A stretch of 64,000 nucleotides of DNA from Sphingomonas koreensis (lineage in GTDB: Bacteria; Pseudomonadota; Alphaproteobacteria; Sphingomonadales; Sphingomonadaceae), in contig RCZF01000001.1 in the NCBI GenBank assembly GCA_006438735.1, positions 1,054,001-1,118,000 on the forward strand, written 5' to 3'. Numbering within the stretch: the stretch's first letter is position 1; every line of letters starts with the position of its first letter. Below the pieces are notes generated by a model. It had not been told where the DNA came from. It worked only from the letters and a program-made list of their open reading frames with translations, and did no database searches. Made by a program: the position numbers and the translations under genes. Positions 44,087 through 53,004 of this stretch are shown one piece after another.

Positions 44087-44755
44087 CTAGAATGTGAACA
44101 CTTTAGGCCGGGCGAAGCCGGGCAGCACGACGCATTCGCTGTCGGCGAACGCGGTAAGGCCGAAACCGCCGTCGCTGCGCACGCCTGATGCGAGGCGGGT
44201 GACGCCGCGATCGGCTAGCCCGGATACGACCCGCCCGCCGTGGCGAAGCTGAGCGATCAGCGCGTCGGGCACATGCTCGACCGCGCCGTCGATCATCAGC
44301 AGGTCGTAAGGCGCGCCCGCCGCCCAGCCGTCCGCGAGCGGCGCGTCAACGAGCTCGACATTGGCGTATCCGTCCAGCGCCGGCCGTGCGATCGCGAGCA
44401 GCGCCGGATCGTTCTCGACCGCGACCACGCGCTTCGCCAGCGCCGACAGCACCGCCGCGGTGTAGCCGCCGGCCGCGCCGATCAGCAGCACCGCGTCGCT
44501 CGCGCGGACATGTGCTTCGGTGAGCAGCCGGCCGATCGCGATCGGCGGGTTGGCGGCGCGGCCATGCGCGATCGTCGCCGCGGTGTCGCGATACGCCAGC
44601 CGCCGGGCGCTCTCGGGCAGGAACGTCTCGCGCGGGATCCGCGCCATCGCCGCGATCACCCGCACGTCGCTCACCGCGTTGGTGCGCAGCTGGCTCGCCA
44701 CCATCGCCTGGCGCATCGCCGCAAAGCCGGCCCGATCGGTTGTCGCGTCAATCAT
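44087..44755 (-). CDS. pcm: Protein-L-isoaspartate O-methyltransferase family protein
   Basis: A 222-residue class I SAM-dependent methyltransferase of the PIMT family. MVASQLRTNAVSDVRVIAAM and IPRETFLPE are the family N-terminal signature; the SAM-binding motif is VLLIGAAGGYTAAVLSAL (near residue 93), and YDLLMIDGAVEHVPDALIAQL follows. It repairs isoaspartyl damage in proteins, though some alphaproteobacterial members of this operon may act differently. It is the first gene of the pcm-tolC-popZ unit. Confidence 0.9.
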   Translation of the reverse strand: MIDATTDRAGFAAMRQAMVASQLRTNAVSDVRVIAAMARIPRETFLPESARRLAYRDTAATIAHGRAANPPIAIGRLLTEAHVRASDAVLLIGAAGGYTAAVLSALAKRVVAVENDPALLAIARPALDGYANVELVDAPLADGWAAGAPYDLLMIDGAVEHVPDALIAQLRHGGRVVSGLADRGVTRLASGVRSDGGFGLTAFADSECVVLPGFARPKVFTF

Positions 44756-44871
44756 CGTGTCATCCCTGTCGCATAACTGTTATAGCCATGCAATACACTT
44801 GTTGCTGTTGCCGGCTTGTATCGCGCAGCTTCCGCGCCGCCAAGCGCGGCGGCAAAAATGCCCGCTGGTGG

Positions 44872-44900
44872 TTGACACGCCTGCCGCCCCCGCGCATCTG
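44872..44900 (+). promoter_or_regulatory. Candidate promoter for tRNA-Cys
   Basis: TTGACA at 44872-44877, perfect for a -35 box, is followed after 17 bases by CATCTG at 44895-44900. The tRNA begins 20 bases beyond. The -10 box is weak. Confidence 0.45.
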
Positions 44901-44920
44901 CGCCGCCTTGCTCGCATCGG

Positions 44921-44994
44921 GGCCCGATGGCGGAGTGGTGACGCAGAGGACTGCAAATCCTTGCACCCGGGTTCGATTCCCGGTCGGGCCTCCA
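44921..44994 (+). tRNA. tRNA-Cys (anticodon GCA)
   Basis: Acceptor GGCCCGA/TCGGGCC, D-arm TGGCGGAGTGGTGACGCA, anticodon loop CTGCAAA with anticodon GCA, and T-arm GGGTTCGATTCCC. The discriminator is U, as expected for tRNA-Cys, and CCA is encoded. It is convergent with the response-regulator gene, whose stop lies 16 bases away. Confidence 0.96.
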
Positions 44995-45009
44995 GCTTCT
45001 TCTAAAAAA

Positions 45010-45402
45010 TCAGGTGATCAGGCCGCCGCGCTCGGCGCCGCGCGCGAGCTGGCGGCCGATCGCGTCGAACAGCGAATCCATCGCCACCGGCTTGAACAGC
45101 ACTTCATCCGCGCCCGCTTCGAGGCAGCGCTCGCGCAGATCGACCGCGGTATCGGCGGTGACGACGATGATCGGCAGCGCGGCTTTGGCGTCGCCGCGCG
45201 CACGAATGCGCCGAATCGCCTCGAATCCGTCCATGCCGGGCATCCGCAGATCGACCAGAATGATGTCGAAGTCGCGCTCGCCGACCAGCTGCAGGCCCCG
45301 CTCGCCGCTGCCCGCCTCGGTCAATACCGCGCCGGCGACGTCGAGCATGTCTTTGACAACCCGGCGGTTCATTGGGTCGTCTTCGATGAAGAGCACGTTC
45401 AT
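45010..45402 (-). CDS. Single-domain response regulator
   Basis: A 130-residue receiver domain with no output domain: VLFIEDDPMNRRVVKDMLDV carries the acidic pair, the phosphoacceptor aspartate is in IILVDLRMPGMDGFEAIRRI, the switch threonine in VVTADTA, and the lysine in VLFKPVAM. It starts at MNVLFIEDD (45402); the longer frame runs into the kinase gene. It lies 67 bases downstream of the hybrid kinase on the same strand and probably receives phosphate from it or feeds another protein. Confidence 0.9.
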   Translation of the reverse strand: MNVLFIEDDPMNRRVVKDMLDVAGAVLTEAGSGERGLQLVGERDFDIILVDLRMPGMDGFEAIRRIRARGDAKAALPIIVVTADTAVDLRERCLEAGADEVLFKPVAMDSLFDAIGRQLARGAERGGLIT

Positions 45403-45469
45403 CGTTGTCCACCCGCGCAAAGTGCGGTTCGTTTCGGTTGTGAATTCATTACGCTCGCACTCTATCGGC

Positions 45470-47974
45470 TCAAGCCGCGTCGGACACAAGGTGCGGATCG
45501 TAACGGGGGGCTCGATTCGTCGCATCAACCGGATAAAGCCGGTCGCGCAACGTCGGCCCGGCGATCGGCTTAACGATCACCTCGTCGATGCCGGCATCGA
45601 CGAATGCGGCTATGTCCCCCTCGCCCGGCTGCGTCCACAACAGCGCGGTGGCGACCGATGGGCCCGCCCTTGCCACAACGCCGGCCAGCGCCGCAGCCGC
45701 GTCGCCGTCGATCGCGCGAACCGTCGCCTCGTCGATCAGCATGCGATCGATTCCGGGCACGGCCAGCCGCTCGATCGCTTCGTCGAGCGACCCGGCGAAT
45801 TCGATCGCGCCGGCGCGCTCCTCCAGCAATGCGCGCAGCATGCTGCGGTTGATCGGGTTGCGATCGACGATCAGCAGCGTGCCGCCGGGCGCGTCATCAT
45901 CCGGCGAAGCAACCTCCGTCGGTGCCGCGATCAACGGCAGATCGATGGTAAATGTCGCCCCGGCGCCCGGTGCGCTCTCGACATGGACGTCACCGTCCAT
46001 CGCTCGCGCGAGGTTGCGGCAGATCGCGAGGCCGAGCCCGGTGCCGCCGAACCGTCGCGTCGTGCTGGTATCGGCTTGCCGGAACGATTCGAAAATCTCC
46101 TCGAGCTTTTCCGCCGGGATGCCGATGCCGGTGTCGCTCACCGAAATCCGCACCCGGGCGTCGTGATCGACATGATCGGTCCAGGCGTGGAGCGTGACCG
46201 CGCCGCTCTCGGTGAATTTGATCGCGTTCGACAGCAGGTTGAACACCACCTGGCGCAGCCGCGCCGCGTCGCCCATCACGAACGCGGGGCAATCGTCGAG
46301 CGACAGCACGAAATCGAGCCCGCGGTCGCGCGCCTGATGTTCCCACACCCGTGCGACGTCGCTCAGGATTGCGCAGATGTTCATCGGCGCATGCTCGATC
46401 GTCATGTTGCCGGTCTCCATCTTGGCGACATCGAGAATGTCGTCGACCAGCGCGCGCATCGTGATGCCGGCGGAATGCACCACGCCGAGCCGATCGCGCA
46501 GCGCGGCGTCGAGCGCGCGATCGGCGAGCATCACCTGCGTCATGCCGAGAATGCCGTTCAGCGGCGTGCGAATCTCATGGCTGGTGGTCGCCAGGAACTC
46601 GGTCTTGGCGGCAAGCGCCTTGGCCAGCGCGGTGTTGGTCTCGGCAAGATCGATATTCGCCTCGCGCACCTGATTGCGGCTGCGGCGAATGGTGACGAGG
46701 CCGACGCTCAACATGATGATGATCGCCAGCGTCGTGCCGCCGGCCGCGATGAACGCGATCCGCACGTTGCGGGCATGCGCGCGTTCATAGGCGATCTTGC
46801 GCTGAAGATCCTGCGCCTGGAGCCGCGCGATCTTGAGGTTCTGATTGGTATAGTCGAACCGCGCCGCCATCAGCGCGGTATTGGCCGACGCCGCCAGGCT
46901 CGCCGTCTGATCGTCGAGCCGCTTGAGCGCCTCGAGATGCTGAAGCGCGAGATCGTCCCGACCGAGGCGCTTGTAGATTTTATAGGCGGTTTCGTGGGCG
47001 TCTCGCAGAGCGAGGGCGTCGTCGGCAATGTCGATGTTGGCAAAAGCACGTTGAATAAGACTGGCGGCGTTCTGAACCTGATCTTCGTCCAGCGCTGCTT
47101 GCGCTGCGATTGTAAGAAACTGAGTGGTCCAAGACGCTTCCTGAACACCGCTGGTCAGTCTAAGCCCCTCAGCAACCGTTCGCTTGGCCGCGGCCCTATC
47201 GCCCGAATCAAGTTGCATGCGGGCGACGTTGCGCAAGATTTGCGCCTCGAGAACATCGCTGCCCATCTTGCGCGCTGTTTTCAGCGCCAGCCCAAATTGT
47301 TGCTTCGCTGAAGAAAATTTCTTCTGTTCAGTGAGGGTATTGCCGAGATTGTTGTGAATGGAGACTTCTAGCGCTGGATCACCGTCATACGCTTCAAGAG
47401 CTTGGGAATAATATTTCAACGCGTTTTCGCCGTCGTTGGCCTCCCGATAGAGCGACGCGATGCTAAGCAATGCAATTGATTCGCTGCGTGTTTCGCCGAT
47501 TTTCCTGAATATGTCGTAGGCATGCTGATAATCAGCAAGCGCGGCGGAAACGTCTGCCCGAGCCGTTGCCGCACCACCGAGCGATAGAAGCAAGTCACCC
47601 TTCAACTTTGTCGGCCGCGTATCGCTTTCGATTCGTCGCCATGCATCTTCCAGAATTGTCTGAGCGACGTCTGCCTTCCCCAATCTTATAGTTGCCTCGC
47701 CCTGGAGCCATTCAGCAGTAGCAATAAATTGCCGATCGGGCTTGCTGGCCGGATCTGCCAGCGCTTTACTTTTTGCGTCGGCCGCGTACCGCTCGGCGCG
47801 CTGGGGGTCGCTCAACATGCTGGCTTTCGCAGCATCAACCAGTTTCGAAATTTTCGACTGCTCGTCCCGATTTGAAGCTGCGAGCGCGCTATGTGGCGCA
47901 AAGCAGAACGACGCCACAATGATCAGCGCAGCATAACGAAGGTAGCCGGTCAGTAACTGACGCCCCTCCATCAC
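45470..47974 (-). CDS. Hybrid sensor histidine kinase with periplasmic TPR region and degenerate receiver
   Basis: An 834-residue membrane kinase. Signal anchor (residues 11-32), then a periplasmic TPR-rich sensor (ALADYQHAYDIFRKIGETRS, NDGENALKYYSQALEAYD), a second transmembrane helix (FIAAGGTTLAIIIMLSVGL), coiled coil, HisKA with TTSHEIRTPLNGILGM (His about 467), and HATPase (NLLSNAIKFTESG, DTGIGIP, GTGLGLAI). The C-terminal receiver keeps an aspartate (RMLIDEATV) and lysine (VIVKPIAG) but its acidic pair is LLIVDRNPIN, so phosphoryl transfer is doubtful. It sits between the EAL and response-regulator genes. The TPR part has lower GC than the kinase part. Confidence 0.9.
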   Translation of the reverse strand: MMEGRQLLTGYLRYAALIIVASFCFAPHSALAASNRDEQSKISKLVDAAKASMLSDPQRAERYAADAKSKALADPASKPDRQFIATAEWLQGEATIRLGKADVAQTILEDAWRRIESDTRPTKLKGDLLLSLGGAATARADVSAALADYQHAYDIFRKIGETRSESIALLSIASLYREANDGENALKYYSQALEAYDGDPALEVSIHNNLGNTLTEQKKFSSAKQQFGLALKTARKMGSDVLEAQILRNVARMQLDSGDRAAAKRTVAEGLRLTSGVQEASWTTQFLTIAAQAALDEDQVQNAASLIQRAFANIDIADDALALRDAHETAYKIYKRLGRDDLALQHLEALKRLDDQTASLAASANTALMAARFDYTNQNLKIARLQAQDLQRKIAYERAHARNVRIAFIAAGGTTLAIIIMLSVGLVTIRRSRNQVREANIDLAETNTALAKALAAKTEFLATTSHEIRTPLNGILGMTQVMLADRALDAALRDRLGVVHSAGITMRALVDDILDVAKMETGNMTIEHAPMNICAILSDVARVWEHQARDRGLDFVLSLDDCPAFVMGDAARLRQVVFNLLSNAIKFTESGAVTLHAWTDHVDHDARVRISVSDTGIGIPAEKLEEIFESFRQADTSTTRRFGGTGLGLAICRNLARAMDGDVHVESAPGAGATFTIDLPLIAAPTEVASPDDDAPGGTLLIVDRNPINRSMLRALLEERAGAIEFAGSLDEAIERLAVPGIDRMLIDEATVRAIDGDAAAALAGVVARAGPSVATALLWTQPGEGDIAAFVDAGIDEVIVKPIAGPTLRDRLYPVDATNRAPRYDPHLVSDAA

Positions 47975-47996
47975 TAACCTCCCATCGCCGAAGCAC

Positions 47997-49463
47997 TCAA
48001 GCGCTTTTCCAGAAGCTTGCCGGCTGGTTGAACGAGCGCCGCGTCCCTTCGAGACTGGCCAGGCGGACGTCCTCCGCGAGAAACGCTACGAACGCCTCGA
48101 ACGATACGGGGCGGCTGATCAGGAAACCCTGGACCATGTCGCAGCCCATCACGCTGAGCAGCGCCATCGCCGCCTGCGTCTCGACACCCTCGGCGGTCAC
48201 TTCCATTTCTAGCGCGTGCGCGAGATCGATCGTCGAGCGCACGATCAGCGGATCACGGTTGCTGCTGGTCAATTGCATCACGAACATCTTGTCGATCTTG
48301 AGTTCGCTCGCCGGCAGCTGCTTGAGATACGCCAGCGACGACAGACCGGCACCGTAATCGTCGATCGCGATCGGGATACCGATGTCGGCGAATTTCTGGA
48401 GATTGGCGATGGCCGTATCGGGATCGCGGATCACCGACGTCTCGGTAATCTCAAAGCCGATCGCCGCGCCGCCCGCCTGCACGCGCGCGCAGGCGTCGGC
48501 GACGAACTGCGGGTCGCCGAGCAATTGTCCGGAAATATTGATGAACACCGAAATATCGTGTCCGGCGGCCTTTAGCAGCGCCTGATCGGCAATCACCTGA
48601 TCGAGCGTCCACAGCGTCAGCGCGCCGATCTGCCGCGATTCTTCGGCCGCCGGGATGAAATCGTTGGGAAAGATCAGCCCGCGCGTCGGATGCTGCCAGC
48701 GAATCAGCGCCTCGGCGCTCGTCACCTTTTGGCGGCGCACATGCACCTTGGGCTGATAATGGAGGAACATCTCGCCTTTTTCGATGGCGCTGGCGAGATC
48801 GCGGATCAGCGTCAGCCGATCAAACGCCGGCGCGTCGCTGGATAGGTCGCGCGTGACGATCCGTTGCTCCATCCGCGCCAGTTCACTCGCTTCCTCGAGT
48901 TGTTCGGCCAGCCGGACCTCGTCGAGATTGGCAACGGGCGTGCCGACACCTGCGAGCAGCATGTCGAACCGATGGCGCTCGCCGTCCACCTCGATCGGCT
49001 CGGCGAACGAATCGCGCAACGCCGCCAGCGCCGCATCGAGTTCTTCGAAACTATCGCCATCGAATTTGAATTCGAGCGCAGAGCGGCCGACGGCCGACAA
49101 CCGAAAGTCCGATCCTTGCGCGGTAACTCGCGCCGATACATCGAAAATCAGCCGGTCTGCCCGCAACGCGCCGACGTGTCGGCGCAGCTGTGCGAAATTC
49201 GCGATTTGCGCCACGCAGAGAAATTGCCAGCGCTGCGCGGTCATGTCGCCCGCTCCCGGCCGCGCCGCCGACGACAACAGCCGCCCGTGCCTGCCGAGGC
49301 GAAATGGCGCCCGCGCAAGCCCTTTCAAGCCGCTTGCGTCCGCCGTCAGCAGTACGCCTTCATGATCGAGCGGCGCCGCCGACGCGAACAGGCCGCGCCG
49401 ACGAACAGCGACTTTGGATCTACCGGGCTTCGAGAAAGGGGTCCGCGCCATCGAGATCGACAT
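47997..49463 (-). CDS. EAL-domain cyclic-di-GMP phosphodiesterase with degenerate GGDEF domain
   Basis: A 488-residue cytosolic protein. The N-terminal half (about 80-200) resembles a GGDEF domain in which the signature is lost (GRSALEFKF). The C-terminal EAL domain is intact: SAEALIRWQHP (EAL), FEITETSV, IAIDDYGAG, LKIDKMFV and TAEGVETQ, with all metal- and substrate-binding residues. It should hydrolyse c-di-GMP to pGpG. It starts the three-gene operon, 22 bases before the kinase. MSISMARTPF or four codons later are possible starts. Confidence 0.92.
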   Translation of the reverse strand: MSISMARTPFSKPGRSKVAVRRRGLFASAAPLDHEGVLLTADASGLKGLARAPFRLGRHGRLLSSAARPGAGDMTAQRWQFLCVAQIANFAQLRRHVGALRADRLIFDVSARVTAQGSDFRLSAVGRSALEFKFDGDSFEELDAALAALRDSFAEPIEVDGERHRFDMLLAGVGTPVANLDEVRLAEQLEEASELARMEQRIVTRDLSSDAPAFDRLTLIRDLASAIEKGEMFLHYQPKVHVRRQKVTSAEALIRWQHPTRGLIFPNDFIPAAEESRQIGALTLWTLDQVIADQALLKAAGHDISVFINISGQLLGDPQFVADACARVQAGGAAIGFEITETSVIRDPDTAIANLQKFADIGIPIAIDDYGAGLSSLAYLKQLPASELKIDKMFVMQLTSSNRDPLIVRSTIDLAHALEMEVTAEGVETQAAMALLSVMGCDMVQGFLISRPVSFEAFVAFLAEDVRLASLEGTRRSFNQPASFWKSA

Positions 49464-49602
49464 ACCGCGGCGGGCGTTGAGGAACCCTTAAGGAAGCGCC
49501 GTCCCGCATCCGGACCATTCATTGAGCAATACGTTGCTTTATCCTTAATTTTTTGTTAATCATGTCGAACGTCTGAGAAGACGCGCTTAGGGAGAAAACA
49601 CA

Positions 49603-49656
49603 ATGATGATGCTGCTTTTCGCTACATCGCACGGCGAAGATATTCGCCCCTGGTAA
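49603..49656 (+). CDS. Candidate micropeptide ORF (17 residues)
   Basis: MMMLLFATSHGEDIRPW followed by TAA. GGGAGAAAAC upstream of three consecutive ATG codons gives a good ribosome site. The stop codon lies in the base of a perfect hairpin, ACCGATTCGATCGGT (49656-49670), enclosed by CGCCC/GGGCG. It could be a leader peptide, a small secreted peptide or chance. No gene follows on the plus strand before the terminator. Confidence 0.35.
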   Translation: MMMLLFATSHGEDIRPW

Positions 49657-49828
49657 CCGATTCGATCGGTCCGGGCGATGATTTCGGGCTTGTTAACAAC
49701 AGCTTGATCTCGAACCCCGGGCCGATCCCATTCGCGGTCGTCGGTCGTACAAATAGCTGTTCGTTTATGAGACAGCAGTGGGGATTTTTCAGTCTGCCGA
49801 GTCGGATCGGCGAGCTCGAAACCCTTGA

Positions 49829-49851
49829 TAAGGCGCCTAGGCGCTTTTTTT
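49829..49851 (+). terminator. Plus-strand intrinsic terminator
   Basis: AAGGCGCCTAGGCGC folds on its palindrome GCGCCTAGGCGC and is followed directly by seven T residues. No plus-strand gene precedes it apart from the micropeptide frame, so it would end an orphan transcript of about 250-300 bases. Confidence 0.7.
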
Positions 49852-49881
49852 ATGCCTTCGCCGCGCGATTTTCAGAGAGTG

Positions 49882-51411
49882 TCACCGATCCTCGGCGACT
49901 AAACCACTCGGCCTTGCCGTAGCGGAATCCTCGTCGTCGGCCTGCCAGCCCCCACCGATCGCCTTAAACAGCGCTGCGGTTTCTTGGCGTAATTCCGTGT
50001 CGCTCATCGCCACCTGCTCGCGCGCTTTCAACACGTCGGTTTGCGCATTGAGCAACGAATCTTGCGCGACGAACCCCGTCTGGTAGCGCGCTTCGATCGC
50101 ATGGGCGGTCGTTTCGCTGTCGGTCAGGGCACGGCGCAGCGCCGCATTGCGCCGACGTTCCGCGTCGATCTGCGCCAGCGGATCCTCGACATCGCGCAGC
50201 GCACCGAGCACCGTCTTCTTGTAATTCAGATAAGCCTGCTCGCGGTCTTCTTTGCGCAATCCCACGGTCGCCTTGCGCTTGCCCCAATCGAGCAGCGGAA
50301 ATTGCACCGCGCCCGATCCGGTCAGCTGCAAGCTATCGCCCGTGAGCAGATTGCTCAGCGCGGTCGAGATGAACTCGGCGACGCCGGTCAGGTTGAATTT
50401 GGGATAGAGATCGGCGACCGCGACGCCGATGTCAGCGGTGGCGCCGGCCAATTGTCGCTCGGCCGCGCGAACGTCGGGCCGCCGACGCAACAGATCGGAC
50501 GGCAAGCCCGCCGGCACCACTGGCGCAGGCGCCAGCGCGGCACTCGCCGGCGTCAGCTCGGCGGTCAGCGCCTCGGGCGGCTGGCCGATCAGGATGCCGA
50601 GCGCATGCGCGCGCACCTTTATGTCGGCGCGCACCGGCTCGAGCGCGGCCTGCAGGCTGGTGATGCTCGAATTCTGCCGCGTCACGTCGATGTGCGGCAC
50701 CAGGCCAGCCTGCGCGATGTGCGCGGAAATCTGCAACGCGCGCTGTTGCCGGGCGATCTCGTCGTTGAGGATAGCTTCCTGCTGCTGATCGAGTCGCAGC
50801 GCGAAATACGCGTCCGCGACTTCGGCCGCGAGCGTCACGGCGGCGTCGCGCTTGTTCCATACAGCTGCTTCTGCGCGCGCTTCCGCGCTCTCCACGCCGC
50901 GCCGGTCGCCGCCGAACAGATCGAGTTCCCAGCTCGCGTCAAAGCCGGCCGAATAGGTCGTGATGCTGTCGCCGGGCAGCGCCACCCCGCCGCCGGACGA
51001 ACCGCCGCCGCTCGATCCGCCGCCCGACCCCCCGCCAAGCAGCGACGCCAGCGACGAGAAGCCGGCGTTCTTCGAAAAATGGATGTAATTGGCGCCCGCC
51101 ATCGCATCGACCGTCGGCTTGCCGCCGGCGCGCGCCTGGAACTCCTGCAAACGCGCCTGCCGCACGCGCGAGGCGGCGATCGCCACATCGGGATTGTCGG
51201 CCAATGCGCGCTTAACCAGATCGTCGAGCTGCGGGTCGCCGAAGGCGGTCCACCACGTCGCCGGATCGATCGCCGCCCCCGGCGGCGGCGCGATCGTGCC
51301 CTCATAAGCAGCCGGCACCGCCATTTCGGGCGCATGGTAATCGGGGCCGACGGTGCAGCCGGCGACTAACGCGAGCGGCGCGAGGCCGGCGAGCAGACGT
51401 TTCGCGATCAA
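49882..51411 (-). CDS. Efflux transporter outer membrane factor, NodT/OprM family
   Basis: A 509-residue outer-membrane lipoprotein, third component of the EmrAB system here. Lipobox VAGC (C19), then DYHAPEMAVPAAY, the OMF repeats (DLVKRALADNPDVAIAASRV, RRRPDVRAAERQLAGATADI) and the paired C-terminal repeat. Residues 126-142 are an unusual Gly/Ser tract (LGGGSGGGSSGGGSSGGG) inserted in the first barrel region. It overlaps emrB by four bases, fixing its place in the operon. Confidence 0.92.
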   Translation of the reverse strand: MIAKRLLAGLAPLALVAGCTVGPDYHAPEMAVPAAYEGTIAPPPGAAIDPATWWTAFGDPQLDDLVKRALADNPDVAIAASRVRQARLQEFQARAGGKPTVDAMAGANYIHFSKNAGFSSLASLLGGGSGGGSSGGGSSGGGVALPGDSITTYSAGFDASWELDLFGGDRRGVESAEARAEAAVWNKRDAAVTLAAEVADAYFALRLDQQQEAILNDEIARQQRALQISAHIAQAGLVPHIDVTRQNSSITSLQAALEPVRADIKVRAHALGILIGQPPEALTAELTPASAALAPAPVVPAGLPSDLLRRRPDVRAAERQLAGATADIGVAVADLYPKFNLTGVAEFISTALSNLLTGDSLQLTGSGAVQFPLLDWGKRKATVGLRKEDREQAYLNYKKTVLGALRDVEDPLAQIDAERRRNAALRRALTDSETTAHAIEARYQTGFVAQDSLLNAQTDVLKAREQVAMSDTELRQETAALFKAIGGGWQADDEDSATARPSGLVAEDR

Positions 51412-53003
51412 TGTCCCATTCCTCCACCGCCGGCGCCCTTTTTGGGCGGGCGCATCAGCAGCGCGACCGGCGCCACCACCAGCACGACGATCATCAGCGT
51501 GCGAAACACGTCGAGGAACGCCAGCATCGTCGCTTGCCGCTGGACCTGTTGATAGAGCACCGCCAACGACGAGGTCTGATCGCCGCCGCCGAACAGATTA
51601 CCCGCCGTGCGCATCCAGTCGTTATAATTTGGATCGAGCGGGTTCAGCTTTTGCACCAGCACGGCCTGATGGCGCTGCTGTCCCGAGGCGAGCAACGTCT
51701 GCGACACCGAGATGCCGAGCGTCCCGCCGAGGTTGCGAAATACGTTGAGCAGGCTCGAGGCCTGCGCCGTCTTGTTCTGCGGCAGCCCGACATAGGCGAC
51801 CGCGTTGATCGGCACGAACAGGAACGGCAGCGCCATCGACTGATAAAGCCGTGCCATCGCCGCGTCGGCAAACGAGATATCCGCTGTCAGATGCGACATG
51901 TTCCACAACGCCGCGGCCTGCACCAGCAGCGCGGGAAACAGCAGGAAGCGTACGTCCACCTTGTCCGCCAGCCGCCCCGCAAACGGCACCGCGACCAGCG
52001 TCGCCAGCCCGCCCGCGGTCAGCGCAAGCCCGGCCGTCTGGGCGCTATAGCCGAGCACTTGTTGGAGCATCTGCGGGATCAACTGCGTCGTGCCGAACAG
52101 AATCATGCCGGTGGTGCCCATCACGATCAGCGTCAACGTGAAGTTCCGGCTTTTCATCAGGCGCAAGTCGATCACCGGATCGTCGTGGTTGAGCTCCCAG
52201 ATCACCAGGGAGATCAACGAAATCGCCGCTATGCTGGCAGACAGGACGATCAGCCCGCTGGCGAACCAGTCCTCGCGCTGTCCGCGATCGAAGGTGATTT
52301 CAAGAAAGCCCAGGCCCAGCGCCACCAGCAGCACGCCGATATAATCGATCCGAATGCCGCGCTTGAGAAGCTTGGCACGGTCATCCTTGATCGCCTTGGG
52401 CTCATCGACGAAAATCTCGACGAGGAAAAACGCCGCGATGCCGACCGGCACGTTGATCAAAAAGATCCAGTGCCAACTCCAGTGATCGGTGATGTAGCCC
52501 CCCAGGGTCGGCCCGAACACCGGCCCGACGACCACGACGATGGCAAAGGCGGCAAACGCCATGCCTCGCTTTTCCGGCGGGAAAGTATCCGCGAGGATCG
52601 ATTGCTCGACCGGCGCGAGCCCGCCGCCGCCGATCCCCTGGAACACGCGAGCGAGCACCAGCGTCGTCAGGTTCGGCGCCAGCCCGCACATCAGCGACGA
52701 GATCGTGAACAGCGCGATCGAGATCATGAAATAGCGTTTCCGCCCGATCGTATCGCTCAGCCACCCGCTGATCGGAATGACAATCGCGTTGGCGACGAGA
52801 TAGCTCGTCAGCACCCAGGTCGCCTCGTCGCCGGAAATCGACAATCCGCCGGCGATATGATCGAGGCTGACGTTGGCGATCGAGGTGTCGAGCACCTCCA
52901 TGAAGGTCGGCAGCGAGATGATCGAGACGATCAGCCACGGGCTGAACTTGCCGGCCGCCGATCGCGACGGCGTCCAGCCGTGGCCGGCGGCGGCGCTCGC
53001 CAT
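51408..53003 (-). CDS. emrB: DHA2-family MFS multidrug transporter (EmrB-like)
   Basis: A 531-residue inner-membrane drug:proton antiporter with 14 predicted helices. The DHA2 signature LDTSIANVSLDHIAGGLSIS is at the start, motif A is GWLSDTIGRKRYF, and INVPVGIAAF follows. It pumps hydrophobic compounds through EmrA and the NodT channel. It lies one base downstream of emrA and overlaps the NodT gene by four bases. Confidence 0.94.
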   Translation of the reverse strand: MASAAAGHGWTPSRSAAGKFSPWLIVSIISLPTFMEVLDTSIANVSLDHIAGGLSISGDEATWVLTSYLVANAIVIPISGWLSDTIGRKRYFMISIALFTISSLMCGLAPNLTTLVLARVFQGIGGGGLAPVEQSILADTFPPEKRGMAFAAFAIVVVVGPVFGPTLGGYITDHWSWHWIFLINVPVGIAAFFLVEIFVDEPKAIKDDRAKLLKRGIRIDYIGVLLVALGLGFLEITFDRGQREDWFASGLIVLSASIAAISLISLVIWELNHDDPVIDLRLMKSRNFTLTLIVMGTTGMILFGTTQLIPQMLQQVLGYSAQTAGLALTAGGLATLVAVPFAGRLADKVDVRFLLFPALLVQAAALWNMSHLTADISFADAAMARLYQSMALPFLFVPINAVAYVGLPQNKTAQASSLLNVFRNLGGTLGISVSQTLLASGQQRHQAVLVQKLNPLDPNYNDWMRTAGNLFGGGDQTSSLAVLYQQVQRQATMLAFLDVFRTLMIVVLVVAPVALLMRPPKKGAGGGGMGH

Positions 53004-53004
53004 C

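Larger units (their letters stand above)
49464..49881. other. Intergenic interval with candidate orphan transcript
   Basis: Between the EAL gene start and the NodT gene end. It holds an A/T-rich segment with a possible plus-strand promoter (TTGCTT at 49534-49539, TAATCA near 49557), a stem-loop CGTCTGAGAAGACG (49569-49582), a short plus-strand reading frame with a ribosome site, a hairpin over its stop codon and a terminator. Listed separately below. No other gene is seen. Confidence 0.55.

Noticed and set aside
45014..47311. A 765-codon open frame antisense to the hybrid kinase
   Set aside because: The kinase on the minus strand has all catalytic motifs; the antisense product is arginine-rich and featureless.
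47140..47980. The lower-GC TPR part of the kinase as horizontally acquired DNA
   Set aside because: The change is mild and confined to the sensor region; the gene is continuous and helical-repeat sensors often differ in composition.
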